Positions 18,481-28,664 are shown, counted from the first letter of the stretch. The stretch is 64,000 bases of DNA from Pseudonocardia endophytica (GCF_004339565.1 NZ_SMFZ01000001.1:930001-994000), one strand, 5' to 3'. Numbers and translations are program-made. Notes: generated by a model not told the origin, from the letters alone.

Positions 18481-18585
18481 AGTGCCGTTGCTTCGGCCGT
18501 CGGCCGCCCGGCCTCAGTGCCGTTGCTTCGGCCGTCGGCCGCCCGGCCTCAGTGCCGTTGCTTCGGCCGTCGGCCGCCCGGCCTC
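18481..18585. repeat. 35-bp tandem direct repeat, three identical copies
   Basis: Three exact copies start at 18481, 18516 and 18551. Each begins AGTGCCGTTGCTTCGGCCG and ends CGGCCGCCCGGCCTC, with CGGCCG twice inside each unit, so every unit can fold on itself. The array fills the space between the lspA start and the antiporter stop; the antiporter stop codon begins at the end of copy 3. Confidence 0.95.
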
Positions 18586-20065
18586 AGTCCTCCTTGTCGC
18601 CGCCCTCGCGCCAGCGCACGAGCGCACCGCCGCGGTCGACGGCCCGGATCCGCCGTTCGGCCTGTTCGCGCACACCCCGCGTGGTGACGACGAGGAACTG
18701 GTCGCCGTGGCGCAGCCGGGTCTCGCCGTCGGGGGTGAACGCCCGCTCCTCGCGCACGACGAGGCTGACCGTCGCGCCGGTCGGCAGCCGGAGCTGGCGC
18801 AGGTAGATGCCGTGCAGCTTGGAGCCGTCCGGCACCTTGATCTGCAGCAGCTCGGCGTGCACCTCCTCGAGCGGGGCGGCGTCCACCTCGACCTCGCGGG
18901 TCTCCGTGGGCGACGCGACCTTCAGCACCTTCGCGACCCACGGCAACGTCGTGCCCTGCAGCAACGTCAGCACGACGACCAGCACGAACACGACGTCGAC
19001 GAGCGGCTGGTACTCCGGGCCGCCCTCCACGAGCGCGATCAGCGCCAGCACGATGGGCACGGCTCCGCGCAGCCCCGCCCAGGACAGGAACGCCTGTTCC
19101 CGCCACGGCCATCGGAACGGGGTCGCGGCCGCGATCACCGACAGCGGGCGCGCGGCCAGCAGCAGCACGGCCGCCGACACCAGGGCGGGCACGACGGCGT
19201 CGAGCAGCCGTGGCGGGCTCACGTACAGCCCGAGCAGCACGAACAACCCGATCTGGGCGAGCCACCCGGTGCCCTCGGCGAACGACAGCACACCGCCGCG
19301 GTGCGGCAGGTCGGAGTTGCCCAGCATGAGCGCGCACACGTACGTCGCGAGCAGCCCGGACGCGTGCGCGAGCTGCCCGCCGGCGTAGGCGAGCACGCAG
19401 ACCGCGATCGTCGCCAACGGGTACAGGCCGGTGGACGGCAGCGCCGACCGTCGCAACGCCCATGCGCCGCCGAACCCGAGCGCGGCACCGATCACCGCGC
19501 CCGCGACGAGCTCGTACCCGACGAGCGCGGGGGTGGTCCAGGTCAGGGGGTCCGGTGACGCGAGGACGACGACGGCGAGCACGACCGGGGCGTCGTTCAT
19601 CCCGGACTCCAGCTCCAGCGTCCCGGCCAGCCGTTTCGGCACCGCGACGCCGCGCAGCACGCTGAACACCGCGGCCGCGTCCGTCGACGACAGCACGGCG
19701 CCCCACAGGAACGCCTCCCGCCACTGGAGATCCAGCAGGAAGTGCAGCGCCGAGCCGGCGACCCCGATGCTGACCAGCACCGAGACCGTCGACAACAGGA
19801 CGCCGACGCCGAGCGCCGGGCGCACCGCCGACCACCGGGTGGTCAGACCGCCCTCGATCAGGATCAGGACGAGCGCGGCGAGCCCGAGCGTCTCGGTGAG
19901 CCGCGCGTCGGAGAAGTGCACGCCGGCAACGGACTCGCCGAGCAGCACGCCGATGCCGAGGTACAGCACGAGCGAGGGCAGCCCGACGCGGACCGACACC
20001 CGGACCGCCAGCACACCCAGCAGTACGACGGCGGCGACGATGCCGAGGATCAACTCCAGGCTCAT
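18584..20065 (-). CDS. CPA-family K+/H+ antiporter with TrkA-C domain
   Basis: The 493-residue protein starts at ATG 20065. It has about twelve membrane segments including SSTDAAAVFSVLRG, the conserved ion-binding region of cation/proton antiporters, and ELESGMNDAPVVLAV. A cytoplasmic TrkA_C regulatory domain follows (ELLQIKVPDGSKLHGIYLRQ to RHGDQFLVVTTRG). This layout matches the NhaP2/CvrA type, which exports potassium in exchange for protons. The long upstream in-frame extension to 20680 runs through the desaturase gene and is rejected. Its 3' end abuts the 35-bp tandem repeats. Confidence 0.92.
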   Translation of the reverse strand: MSLELILGIVAAVVLLGVLAVRVSVRVGLPSLVLYLGIGVLLGESVAGVHFSDARLTETLGLAALVLILIEGGLTTRWSAVRPALGVGVLLSTVSVLVSIGVAGSALHFLLDLQWREAFLWGAVLSSTDAAAVFSVLRGVAVPKRLAGTLELESGMNDAPVVLAVVVLASPDPLTWTTPALVGYELVAGAVIGAALGFGGAWALRRSALPSTGLYPLATIAVCVLAYAGGQLAHASGLLATYVCALMLGNSDLPHRGGVLSFAEGTGWLAQIGLFVLLGLYVSPPRLLDAVVPALVSAAVLLLAARPLSVIAAATPFRWPWREQAFLSWAGLRGAVPIVLALIALVEGGPEYQPLVDVVFVLVVVLTLLQGTTLPWVAKVLKVASPTETREVEVDAAPLEEVHAELLQIKVPDGSKLHGIYLRQLRLPTGATVSLVVREERAFTPDGETRLRHGDQFLVVTTRGVREQAERRIRAVDRGGALVRWREGGDKED

Positions 20066-20127
20066 CGCTCTCACCACCCCCACGCAGGGGGTGAGCCTAT
20101 CGGCGGGCCACGGGCCGGCCTGCGGCC

Positions 20128-21063
20128 CTACGTCCTGGCGAGCTTCGCGAGCCGCTCGGGCGTCGGCCGGCGCACGTCGGTGGCCCAGCCGAGCCGCTCG
20201 AACGCAGCGATCACCCAGGCCGAGATGTCGATCTGCCCGCGGCCGATGCCGTGGCGCGCGGACGTCGGGTCGGCGTGGTGCAGGTTGTGCCAGGACTCGC
20301 CCATGCTCGGGATCGCGAGCAGCCACACGTTCGTCGATCGGTCCCGCGCCCGCCACGGCCGCTCGCCGACCATGTGGCAGATCGAGTTCGTGGACCAGGC
20401 GACGTGGTGGGTCACCGCGACCCGCACCAGGCCCGCCCAGAAGAACGCCGTGCACGCGCCCCACCAGCTCATGGTGACCAGCCCGCCGATCACGGCGGGA
20501 CCGAACAGGCTCGCGATCGTGAGCACGGTGAACGCGCGGTGCACCCGGCCGACATCCGGGTCGGCCAGCAGGTCGGGGACGAAGCGGCGCTGGTTGGTCA
20601 TCTCGCGCTCGAAGATCCAGCCCATGTGCGCGTGCCAGAACCCGCGCACCAGCGCCGCCGGCGTCGTACCGAACAGCCACGGCGAGTGCGGGTCGCCCTC
20701 GGCGTCGGCGTGCGCGTGGTGGCGGCGGTGGTCGGCCACCCAGTGCCGGATCGGGCCCTGGACGGCGAGGCTGCCCGCGATCGCGAGCGCGATCCGCAGA
20801 CCGCGACGGGCACGGAACGCGCCGTGCGTGAAGTACCGGTGGAACCCGACCGTGACGCCGAGCATCGAGATGACGTACATCACGACGGCGAGACCGACGT
20901 CGAGCCAGCTCAGGCCCCAGCCCCAGGCGAGCGGGACGGCCGCGACGAGTGCCAGCGCGGGCACCGTCGCGAACACGTAGACCATGACGTGCGGGACGAT
21001 GTGTCGCTGGTGGTCGGACAGACTGCGCGCCGCGACGGCGCCGTCCGGGTGGCCGGTGGACAC
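20128..21063 (-). CDS. Acyl-CoA/acyl-lipid fatty acid desaturase
   Basis: The protein is 311 residues from GTG 21063, preceded by GAGGGGG about ten bases upstream; ATG 21129 would add 22 residues but has poorer spacing. The three histidine boxes of membrane di-iron desaturases are present: HRYFTH, HRRHHAH and HNLHH. Four membrane segments lie around them. It should introduce a double bond (delta-9 type by similarity) into a fatty acyl chain and so adjust membrane fluidity. It lies 62 bp upstream of the antiporter on the same strand. Confidence 0.92.
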   Translation of the reverse strand: MSTGHPDGAVAARSLSDHQRHIVPHVMVYVFATVPALALVAAVPLAWGWGLSWLDVGLAVVMYVISMLGVTVGFHRYFTHGAFRARRGLRIALAIAGSLAVQGPIRHWVADHRRHHAHADAEGDPHSPWLFGTTPAALVRGFWHAHMGWIFEREMTNQRRFVPDLLADPDVGRVHRAFTVLTIASLFGPAVIGGLVTMSWWGACTAFFWAGLVRVAVTHHVAWSTNSICHMVGERPWRARDRSTNVWLLAIPSMGESWHNLHHADPTSARHGIGRGQIDISAWVIAAFERLGWATDVRRPTPERLAKLART

Positions 21064-21196
21064 GGGCGGGGATCCCCCTCGTGGGTGATGGTGGGGCCGT
21101 CGTCCAGGCCCCGTCGGAGCCCGAATCATCCCGTTCAGTATCGCGACCCGAGATGGCGGCCCCGTTACCGGGCGTCGACGGCGGCCGGTCCGGTGC

Positions 21197-21958
21197 CTAC
21201 ACGGTCCAGGTCAACGTGACGGCGTCCGGGTCGCGCAAGGGGACTCCGGCCATCGCCGCCTCGACCTCGGGGGTCCGCTCGTCCGGCAGGCACAGCCGCC
21301 GGGTCACCCACGCCGGGTCGTGCGGGTGGCGCCGCTCGCGGACGAAGCGCCGAACCTCCGGCGTGATCCCCAGCTCGGCCAGCACGGCGACGGCGTCGGC
21401 GTCGGTCGCCGACGGCGGCCGGTGCAGGTCGTGGAAGCGCTCCCACAGCGGGTCCAGCCAGGCCATCGGGTGCTGCGGCAGCATCTCGACGACGACGCCG
21501 CGGGCCGCCCCGGCGGTGAGCGCGTCCAGGAACGGCGGCAGGTCGACGACGTTGTGCAGCACGTGGTGGCTGACCACGACGTCATGGAGTCCGTCCACAC
21601 CGGACGCCACGTCCGGCCACTTCCCCTGCACCGTCCCGGCCGCGATCCCGCGTGCCGCGGCACCGGTCGTGAACAGGTCCAGCATGTCCTGCTGCTGGTC
21701 CACACCGGTCGCCGCCCGCAGCGGTCCGACCAGCGCGAACGTCGCGTCGCCGCCCCCGCACCCGACGTCGAGCACGGTGCCGCCGTCGCCGAGCAGCGCC
21801 AGCGCGGCGTCCCGCGACGGCGTGTCCGCGGGCGTCTCCGGCGCCGTGAAGTCGACCGGGTTGTGCGTCCACGGGCTCGCCGGGGCGGCGGCCAGGATCT
21901 CCGGCGGGATGCCTCGGCCGGACTGCAGTTCCGCCCACCGCCGCGCCGCGTCGCCCAT
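21197..21958 (-). CDS. Class I SAM-dependent methyltransferase
   Basis: The 253-residue protein has the SAM-binding motif VLDVGCGGGDATFAL, followed by VVSHHVLHNVVDLPPFL (motif IV region). The rest is typical of small-molecule methyltransferases, but no substrate family is recognisable. It lies 9 bp downstream of the metallo-hydrolase gene and is probably co-transcribed with it. Confidence 0.88.
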   Translation of the reverse strand: MGDAARRWAELQSGRGIPPEILAAAPASPWTHNPVDFTAPETPADTPSRDAALALLGDGGTVLDVGCGGGDATFALVGPLRAATGVDQQQDMLDLFTTGAAARGIAAGTVQGKWPDVASGVDGLHDVVVSHHVLHNVVDLPPFLDALTAGAARGVVVEMLPQHPMAWLDPLWERFHDLHRPPSATDADAVAVLAELGITPEVRRFVRERRHPHDPAWVTRRLCLPDERTPEVEAAMAGVPLRDPDAVTLTWTV

Positions 21959-21967
21959 GCGGCCAGC

Positions 21968-22816
21968 CTAGTGCCGCTGCCAGTAGCGCTTGCCCTCGCC
22001 GCGGACGATCCGGCCGAACGCCGCCTCCGCGAAGTGGCAGGCGCCGACCGGGGTGTCGGCGCCCTCCAGCTCGTCGAACAGCCGCTCGCGGGTGGCGCGG
22101 GCGGTGTCGGCGTCCACGTCGAACAGGACGCTCCACTCCTGCTCCTCGAGCTGCGCCGGGCAGTGCGCGACGTCGCCGAGCAGCACGGCCCGCTCCGAGC
22201 CGGAGGACACGACGACGCTCTGGTGCCCCGGTGTGTGGCCGGGCGTCGCCCGCACGGTGACGCCGGGCGCGACGGTCTGGCCGTCCGAGCAGAACGTGAC
22301 CCGGTCGGACAGCGGGTCGAGCACGGTGTCGGCGGGCGGCGCGAACGGCGCGTCCGGGTTCGCCCGCCAGTGCTCGATCTCGGTCTGGTCGCCGACCAGG
22401 TGCTCGGCGTTCTCGAACGTCAGCCCGGCCTCGCCGGCCGTCCACCCGCTGTGGTCGTGGTGGAGGTGGGTGAACACCACGGTGTCGATGTCCTCCGGCT
22501 TCAACCCGGCACCGGCCAGGCTGGACAGCAGCAGCCCGGACCTCGCGCGGACGAAGTCCGGGACGTCCACGTCGGCGACGCCGAAGCCGAGGTCGACGAG
22601 CACGTTCCGGTTGCCCGTGCGGATCAGGAACCCGCCGATCGTGGCGACGACGCGGCCGTCCTCGTCGAGCCAGCGGGCGTGGTCCTCCCACGCCCGGAGC
22701 GACCCGGACGCGGGGAACATCTGGTTCGGGACGAAGCGTGCCTCGCCGTCCGGCAGGTAGGTGATCCTGATGTCGCCGACGGTGATCGACTCGGACGGGG
22801 CGGGTCCGGCGGCCAC
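21968..22816 (-). CDS. Metallo-beta-lactamase-fold hydrolase
   Basis: The 282-residue protein starts at GTG 22816, directly after GAGGAGG. The metal-binding motif is FTHLHHDHSGW. Later ligands are in ATPGHTPGHQ, LLGDVAHC and GACHFAEAAFG. This arrangement fits the glyoxalase II/lactonase branch. The substrate is unknown. It is paired with the methyltransferase downstream and lies 107 bp below the ileS stop. Confidence 0.9.
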   Translation of the reverse strand: MAAGPAPSESITVGDIRITYLPDGEARFVPNQMFPASGSLRAWEDHARWLDEDGRVVATIGGFLIRTGNRNVLVDLGFGVADVDVPDFVRARSGLLLSSLAGAGLKPEDIDTVVFTHLHHDHSGWTAGEAGLTFENAEHLVGDQTEIEHWRANPDAPFAPPADTVLDPLSDRVTFCSDGQTVAPGVTVRATPGHTPGHQSVVVSSGSERAVLLGDVAHCPAQLEEQEWSVLFDVDADTARATRERLFDELEGADTPVGACHFAEAAFGRIVRGEGKRYWQRH

Positions 22817-22923
22817 GGAGCCTCCTCGCGGTCGGGTGCGCGCGCCGACGACGGCGCGCTCATGGCGACGCGAGCATAGGGGTGACCGCGGCGTCCGGAT
22901 CACCCGGACGCCGCAGCCCGCTG

Positions 22924-25900
22924 CTACGCGCGGGTGACCGTGGCGGACACCGTCACGGTCGCGCCGTCCGGTGCGACGACCTGGCCGCCGCGCGCACCGT
23001 CGCCGTTCGCGTAGGACACCGACGAGGCCAGCACCTCGCCGGCCACGAACGACTCGTGCGCACGCACGGCGTCCAGCACGCCGTCCGGGCCGGTCAGCCC
23101 GAGCGCGACCCGGTCGGACACCTCGAGCCCGGCCTCGCGACGGGCCTGCTGCACGACACGCACGACGTCGCGCGCCGTGCCCTCGGCGGCCAGCTCCGGT
23201 GTGACGGCCGTGTCCAGCACGACGAGCCCGGCGCCCTCGGGCAGCGCCGCCGTGTGCTCCGGGTCGGCCGCGACGAGCTTCTCGGTGAACTCGCCGTCGA
23301 CGAGGTCGATGCCGCCCGCCGTGACGGTGCCGTCCGGGTTCTGGCTCCACTCCCCCGCCTTCACCGCCTTGATCACCTTCTGCACGTCGCCGCCCAGCCG
23401 GGGCCCGGCCGCACGGGCGTTCACGGCCAGCTCGAACCGCCCGTGCGTGGCGACGTCGGCGGTGAGCACGACGTCGCGGACGTTCACCTCGTCGCGCAGC
23501 AGGTCCGTGAAGCCCTCCAGCGTCGACGCGTCCGCCGACGCGACGGTCAGCGACGGCAGCGGCTGGCGCACACGCACCTTCGCCGACTTGCGCAGCGACA
23601 GCGCCGCCGAGGCGACCTGGCGGACGCGGTCCATGGCGGTCACCAGGTCCGCGTCGTGCGGCAGCCCGGCCGCGGCCACGTCGACCCCGACCGACGCCGG
23701 GTCGGCCCCGCCCGGCCAGTCCGCCAGGTGCACCGAACGCCCGCCGGTCAGCCCCTGCCAGATCGCCTCCGCCGTCATCGGCAGCAGCGGCGCGGCGACC
23801 CGGCAGGTCACCTCCAGCACGGTGTGCAGCGTGTCGATGGCGTCCCGGTCGCCCGCCCAGAACCGGTCCCGGCTCCGGCGCACGTACCAGTTCGTCAGCA
23901 CCTCGGCGTGGTCACGGACCCGCTCGCAGGCCCCGGCGATGTCGTAGACGTCCATGGCGGCCGTGACGCCGTCGACGAGATCCGCCGTCTTGGCCAGCAC
24001 GTAGCGGTCCAGGACATGGGACGAGTCGGTGCGGTAGGTCCCCGCCGCACCGGCCGCGTTCGCGTACAGCGACAGGAAGTACCAGGTGTTCCACAGCGGC
24101 AGGATCGCCTGGCGCACGCCTTCCCGGATGCCCTGCTCGGTGACGACCAGGTTCCCGCCGCGCAGGATCGGGCTGGCCATCAGGAACCAGCGCATGGCGT
24201 CGGAGCCGTCCCGGTCGAACACCTCGTTGACGTCCGGGTAGTTCTTGCGGGACTTGGACATCTTCGCGCCGTCGTCGCCGAGCACGATGCCGTGCGCGAC
24301 GCAGTTGCGGAACGACGGCCGGTCGAACAGCGCCGTCGCCAGCACGTGCAGCGTGTAGAACCAGCCGCGGGTCTGCCCGTTGTACTCGACGATGAAGTCG
24401 CCCGGGTAGTGCCACTCGAACCAGTCCGCGTTCTCGAACGGGTAGTGGACCTGGGCGAACGGCATCGAGCCGGACTCGAACCAGCAGTCCAGCACCTCCG
24501 GCACCCGGCGCATGGTCGACCGCCCGGTCGGGTCGTCCGGGTTCGGCCGGGTGAGCTCGTCGACGTACGGGCGGTGCAGGTCGGTCGGGCGCACGCCGAA
24601 GTCGCGCTCGAGCTCGTCCAGCGACCCGTACACGTCGGTGCGCGGGTAGCGGGGGTCGTCGGAGACCCACACCGGGATCGGGCTGCCCCAGTAACGGTTG
24701 CGGGAGATCGCCCAGTCCCTGGCTCCCTCCAGCCACTTGCCGAACTGCCCGTCGCGTACGTGGGCGGGCGTCCAGCTGATCTGCCGGTTGAGCTCGACCA
24801 TCCGGTCCCGGAACGCCGTGACCTGCACGAACCAGGAGTCGACGGCGCGCTGGATCAGCGGGTTCCCGCAGCGCCAGCAGTGCGGGTACGGGTGGTCGTA
24901 CGTCTCGTGGCGCAGCAGCGTCCCGAGCACGTGGGAGTTCGTCCGTTCCTTCAGATCCCGGATGATCTGCGGGTTCGCGTCGAACACCAGCATCCCGGTG
25001 TAGGGCGGCACCTCGACGGTGAACTCGCCGCGCGTGTCGACCGGTACGACGGCCTCGATCCCGGCCGCGTCGGTGACCTCCTTGTCCTCCTCACCGAACG
25101 CCGGCGCGATGTGCACCAGGCCGGTGCCGTCCTCGGTGGTGACGTAGTCCGCGGAGAGCACGCGGTGCGCGTTCTCCCGGCCGAGGAAGAAGTCGAACGG
25201 CGGGGTGTAGGACAGGCCCAGCAGGTCGCGACCGGTGTAGCGACCGAGCACCTCCGGGTCCTCGCCGAGCTCGCGGGCGTACGCCCCCACCCGGGCCGCC
25301 GCCAGCAGGTACCGCTCCCCCGTCTCCGAACGAACGGCACCTTCGGGCAGTGTGGTTGCCCCAAGGGCCCCTTCGTTCGGGGTGGACGGGGCGACCACGA
25401 CGTAGTCGACGTCCGGGTGCACGGCCACCGCGAGGTTCGACGGCAGCGTCCACGGCGTCGTCGTCCACACGCACGCGAGCGCGCCGTCCAGCACGGGGTC
25501 GTCCGGGGCGGCGAGCCGCAGACCGACCGTGACGGCCGGGTCCTGGCGGTCCAGGTAGACGTCGTCCATCTTGGTCTCGGTGGCGCTCAGCGGCGTCTCG
25601 CAGCGCCAGCAGTACCAGAGGACACGGAAGCCGGAGTAGACCCAGCCCTTGTCCCACAACGTCTTGAACGCCCACATCACGGACTCCATGTAGTCCAGAT
25701 CGAGCGTCTTGTAGTCGTTGTCGAAGTCGACCCAGCGGGCCTGGCGGGTGACGTAGTCGCGCCACTCGCCGGTGTAGCGCAGCACCGACGTGCGGCAGGC
25801 CTCGTTGAACGCGGCCACGCCCATCTCGTCGATCTCGGACTTGTGCTTGATGCCGAGCTGCGTCTCGGTCTCCACCTCGGCGGGCAGGCCGTGGGTGTCC

Positions 25901-26181
25901 CAGCCGAACCGGCGCTCGACCCGGTGCCCGCGCATCGTGCGGTAGCGCGGGACGACGTCCTTGACGTAGCCGGTGAGCAGGTGGCCGTAGTGCGGGAGGC
26001 CGTTGGCGAACGGCGGGCCGTCGTAAAAGACGTACTCGTTCGCGCCGTTCTCCCCGGCCGGGCGCTGCTCGACGGACGTACGGAACGTGTCGTCGGCCGC
26101 CCAGAAGTCCAGGATCCGCTTCTCGGCGACGGGGAAGGACGGGTGCGCGTCGACGGCGGGGTAACCGGGGTTCTCGGTCAC
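22924..26181 (-). CDS. ileS: Isoleucyl-tRNA synthetase, eukaryote-like type 2
   Basis: The 1085-residue enzyme charges tRNA-Ile with isoleucine. The class I motifs are GLPHYGH near the N-terminus and KMSKS in the second half. The CP1 editing domain contains [10 protein letters not shown], and the C-terminal anticodon-binding region follows. HYGH and the length fit the IleRS2 type, which is associated with natural mupirocin resistance. GTG 26181 follows GAGGAGC; the in-frame ATG at 26271 lies inside the T-box leader and is rejected. Residues 269-285, in the editing domain just after TLPSN, are encoded by a palindromic element that also occurs in murD. Confidence 0.97.
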   Translation of the reverse strand: MTENPGYPAVDAHPSFPVAEKRILDFWAADDTFRTSVEQRPAGENGANEYVFYDGPPFANGLPHYGHLLTGYVKDVVPRYRTMRGHRVERRFGWDTHGLPAEVETETQLGIKHKSEIDEMGVAAFNEACRTSVLRYTGEWRDYVTRQARWVDFDNDYKTLDLDYMESVMWAFKTLWDKGWVYSGFRVLWYCWRCETPLSATETKMDDVYLDRQDPAVTVGLRLAAPDDPVLDGALACVWTTTPWTLPSNLAVAVHPDVDYVVVAPSTPNEGALGATTLPEGAVRSETGERYLLAAARVGAYARELGEDPEVLGRYTGRDLLGLSYTPPFDFFLGRENAHRVLSADYVTTEDGTGLVHIAPAFGEEDKEVTDAAGIEAVVPVDTRGEFTVEVPPYTGMLVFDANPQIIRDLKERTNSHVLGTLLRHETYDHPYPHCWRCGNPLIQRAVDSWFVQVTAFRDRMVELNRQISWTPAHVRDGQFGKWLEGARDWAISRNRYWGSPIPVWVSDDPRYPRTDVYGSLDELERDFGVRPTDLHRPYVDELTRPNPDDPTGRSTMRRVPEVLDCWFESGSMPFAQVHYPFENADWFEWHYPGDFIVEYNGQTRGWFYTLHVLATALFDRPSFRNCVAHGIVLGDDGAKMSKSRKNYPDVNEVFDRDGSDAMRWFLMASPILRGGNLVVTEQGIREGVRQAILPLWNTWYFLSLYANAAGAAGTYRTDSSHVLDRYVLAKTADLVDGVTAAMDVYDIAGACERVRDHAEVLTNWYVRRSRDRFWAGDRDAIDTLHTVLEVTCRVAAPLLPMTAEAIWQGLTGGRSVHLADWPGGADPASVGVDVAAAGLPHDADLVTAMDRVRQVASAALSLRKSAKVRVRQPLPSLTVASADASTLEGFTDLLRDEVNVRDVVLTADVATHGRFELAVNARAAGPRLGGDVQKVIKAVKAGEWSQNPDGTVTAGGIDLVDGEFTEKLVAADPEHTAALPEGAGLVVLDTAVTPELAAEGTARDVVRVVQQARREAGLEVSDRVALGLTGPDGVLDAVRAHESFVAGEVLASSVSYANGDGARGGQVVAPDGATVTVSATVTRA
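25326..25378 (-). repeat. Protein-coding palindromic element, ileS copy (53 bp)
   Basis: Read on the coding strand it starts GAACGAAGGGG and ends GGTGCCGTTCGTTCGG, with an internal hairpin (GGGCA and TGCCC arms). It matches the murD copy at 40130-40182 in 40 of 53 positions with no gap, by hand count. Both encode 17 residues in the same frame, here N269-E ... G-A-V-R-S285. Confidence 0.8.
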
Positions 26182-26229
26182 GGCGGTGGTGCTCCTCGTG
26201 CTGGTGCTCGCGCTCCGGCACGGGGACGA

Positions 26230-26400
26230 CGCTGCCGCTCCGGCGACGCCGCGGTACCACCCCGCTTGCAACCCGTCCGCGGACGGCCTGCCTCTCGTTC
26301 GACGGCGATGACGGGCCGCACCCGTCCGGTTCTACTCCCGGTGGTTCCGGTTTCTTCCGGAGGCTCCCCGGTGATGGCCGGATCGACGCCGTGTCACACC
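26230..26400 (-). promoter_or_regulatory. T-box riboswitch controlling ileS, ultrashort stem I
   Basis: On the minus strand the leader holds a specifier codon ATC (26375-26373) within CCATCACCGGGGAGCC, the stem III motif AGTAGAACCGGACGGG, and the T-box GGGTGGTACCGCGG (26249-26262). TGGT in the bulge pairs with the ACCA end of tRNA-Ile. There is no terminator T-run before the gene, and the ileS ribosome site lies about 55 bases after the T-box, so it should act on translation as described for actinobacterial ileS leaders. Uncharged tRNA-Ile is predicted to free the ribosome site. The outer limits are approximate. Confidence 0.93.
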
Positions 26401-26439
26401 AGGATAGCGCGGTGCGCCACCCCGATCACCGGCCCCCGC

Positions 26440-27708
26440 TCAGCGGGCCTCCGCCGGGTGCCGCTCGCTCAGCACGCGGTTCGGGGTGCACCAGCCGCAC
26501 GGCGTGAACCCGAGTTCGACGGCCTCGCTGACCGGCAGCGGGATGATCGCCTGTCCGGGCAGCGACGGGCAGCCCTGCACGTGGTAGCGCGGGTGCTCGT
26601 CGATCACGACGACCTCGTCGGGAAGGCGTGCCACGAGCGAGGCGTGCGCCGGGTCGCGCGGTTCCTCCGGTGCCTCGCCGGAGACGTCGATCGCGGCCGC
26701 ACGCGTGCGGTCGTCCGCCGGTGGCGTTCCGGGTGCTCCCGGGGCCCCGCCCGATGCCGCCGCGACGGACGTCGGGTCGTCGGCTCCCGCACCGCCCGCC
26801 GGTGCCTGCTCGGCCCGTGTCGGGGCGTCGGCCGGTCGCCCGTCCGGCTGCCCGGATGCCGAACCGCCTGCGGCACCCATGCCGCCGGCCATGGCCGCTG
26901 CGCCTCCGGCGGCGACCCCGCCCGCGGCGGCCGCTCCGCCGACGGCCGCGGCACCGGGGGCACCGGGGGCACCGCTCGCTCCGTCCGGTCCACCGGCACC
27001 GTCGGAGGTCGGAACCGCCCGGGAGCCACCGGCAGGTGACTCTCCGCCCGCCTGCGCCGCCGTGGTGGCCGGCTCCGCGTCGGGGGTCCGCGCAGCCCCA
27101 GCGCCACCGGACCCCGCCGCACGGGCCCGGTCGGACCGGGACTCGCCGGACGCCGCCGCACCGGCCGCCGGGTCGCCGCCGCCACCCGGTTCCGATGCTC
27201 CCGTGGGGTCGACAGCCGTCGGCGCGCCGTCCGCCGACCGTGGAGCCGACGGCTCGTGCGCCGCGGCATTGGTCACACTCTGTGACGAAACTCCACTCGA
27301 TCGGGAAGCGCCGGAAGGTGCGTCCGTCGAGCCGGACGGCGCGACGACCGGCATCACGACGGTCTCCTCGGCCGCGTTCGAGGGCGGCGGGACGACCGGC
27401 AGCACCTGCGTCGCGGGCTCCATGTCGGCCCCGCCGAACCCGTCCGGACCCGCGCCGGCCCGGACCACGCTCGTCTGCTGTCCGGCGCCAGGGGGCGCCG
27501 GACGGTCGCCGTCCCCGTCACGCTGACCGCTCCCCTGGCGACCGGCCCGCACCGCGGACCGTGTCTGCCACCAGTCGTAGAGCAGCACGAGACCGGCCAG
27601 GACGCTGATTCCCACCGACGTCCAGGCCAGCACCACCAGGTGCAGGAACCAGCCGGCGAGAAGCAGGACCAGCGCGATCACGACGAGGATCAGGACCAGC
27701 ACGAGCAT
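26440..27708 (-). CDS. Conserved actinobacterial membrane protein with Cys-containing tail
   Basis: The 422-residue protein has two N-terminal membrane segments (LVLILVVIALVLLLAGWFLHL and WTSVGISVLAGLVLLYDWW), a long low-complexity Ala/Gly/Pro/Ser linker of about 270 residues, and a conserved C-terminal domain. That domain has VVVIDEHPRYHVQGC, then IPLPVSEAVELGFTPCGWC, with three cysteines. This tail is a recognisable actinobacterial family without known function, usually found next to wag31. It lies downstream of wag31 by 49 bp and upstream of the ileS T-box. Confidence 0.8.
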   Translation of the reverse strand: MLVLVLILVVIALVLLLAGWFLHLVVLAWTSVGISVLAGLVLLYDWWQTRSAVRAGRQGSGQRDGDGDRPAPPGAGQQTSVVRAGAGPDGFGGADMEPATQVLPVVPPPSNAAEETVVMPVVAPSGSTDAPSGASRSSGVSSQSVTNAAAHEPSAPRSADGAPTAVDPTGASEPGGGGDPAAGAAASGESRSDRARAAGSGGAGAARTPDAEPATTAAQAGGESPAGGSRAVPTSDGAGGPDGASGAPGAPGAAAVGGAAAAGGVAAGGAAAMAGGMGAAGGSASGQPDGRPADAPTRAEQAPAGGAGADDPTSVAAASGGAPGAPGTPPADDRTRAAAIDVSGEAPEEPRDPAHASLVARLPDEVVVIDEHPRYHVQGCPSLPGQAIIPLPVSEAVELGFTPCGWCTPNRVLSERHPAEAR

Positions 27709-27757
27709 CGGTCAACTCCGTGGGTCGGCACTGCGCCGGGCGTCGCCGCCCGGCCGG

Positions 27758-28615
27758 TCAGCTCCCGGTGTCCGCCCTCTGGCCGTACCCGCTGGCGGCG
27801 TAGCCACCGTTCGAGTTCGGCTGGGCCGTGTCCGAGGGCGCGGCCGACCCGCGACCGGCGAGGTCGCGGAGCTGGGACTCCAGGTAGGTCTTGAGCCGCG
27901 TGCGGTACTCACGCTCGAACGTCCGCAGCTCGTCGATCTTCTTCTCCAGCACGGACTTGTCGCGCTGGATCTGACCGATGATCTCGTTCTGCTTGCGTTC
28001 GGCGTCGCTGACCAGGCCCGCGGCCTTGTCCCGCGACTGGCGCTCGAGCGTCTCGGCCCGGGTGCGCGCGTCGTTGAGCATGGTCTCGGCGCGTGCGCGC
28101 GCGTCGTTGACCAGGCCGTCGGACTTCGTCCGCGCGTCGGAGAGGAGCTGCTCGGACTTGGTCCGGGCGTCCGACAGCATCGTGTCGGCCTCGTTCTTGG
28201 CCTCGGCGGTCAGCCGGTCGGCCATCTCCTGCGCGAGGCCGAGCACCTTCGCCGCCTGCACGTGGTGGTCGCCACCGTCGCCCGCGTCGGCGCCCATGGC
28301 ACCGGCCAGCTGTGGCGCAGGGGCACCGGACGACGGCATGCGCTGCGCCGGGGGCTCCTGGCGCTGCATGGCCTGCGTCTGGCTCGGCGGCGCGGGCTGC
28401 GAGCGGGCCTCGTCGAGGTCCGCCTCCGCGTCCCCGAGTCTCTGCTCGAGCTGCGCGACCTGGTCACGGAGGTCGTCGTTCTCCCCGATCAGGCGGGCCA
28501 GTTCGGCCTCCACCAGGTCGAGGAAGGCGTCGACCTCGTCCTCGTTGTATCCCCGCTTACCGATCGGGGGTTTGCTGAACGCGACGTTGTGCACGTCGGC
28601 GGGCGTCAGCGGCAT
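27758..28615 (-). CDS. wag31: DivIVA-family polar growth protein
   Basis: The 285-residue protein has the DivIVA N-terminal domain ([34 protein letters not shown]), which binds curved membrane, then a first coiled coil, a Gln/Pro/Ala-rich linker, a long second coiled coil with repeated D-A-R-T-K-S/A-E units, and a low-complexity tail. In actinobacteria Wag31 marks the growing cell poles and recruits the cell-wall machinery. Its position at the end of the dcw cluster, after sepF and yggT, is the standard one. Confidence 0.96.
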   Translation of the reverse strand: MPLTPADVHNVAFSKPPIGKRGYNEDEVDAFLDLVEAELARLIGENDDLRDQVAQLEQRLGDAEADLDEARSQPAPPSQTQAMQRQEPPAQRMPSSGAPAPQLAGAMGADAGDGGDHHVQAAKVLGLAQEMADRLTAEAKNEADTMLSDARTKSEQLLSDARTKSDGLVNDARARAETMLNDARTRAETLERQSRDKAAGLVSDAERKQNEIIGQIQRDKSVLEKKIDELRTFEREYRTRLKTYLESQLRDLAGRGSAAPSDTAQPNSNGGYAASGYGQRADTGS

Positions 28616-28664
28616 CGATCACTCACCTCATGCGGTCCTCGGCGGCAAACCGGGTGACTGGGGC

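Noticed and set aside
22882..27039. Very long plus-strand open frame antisense to ileS
   Set aside because: It is a mirror of the ileS frame in high-GC DNA: Arg/Val/His-rich, without motifs, and it runs through the T-box and the next gene.
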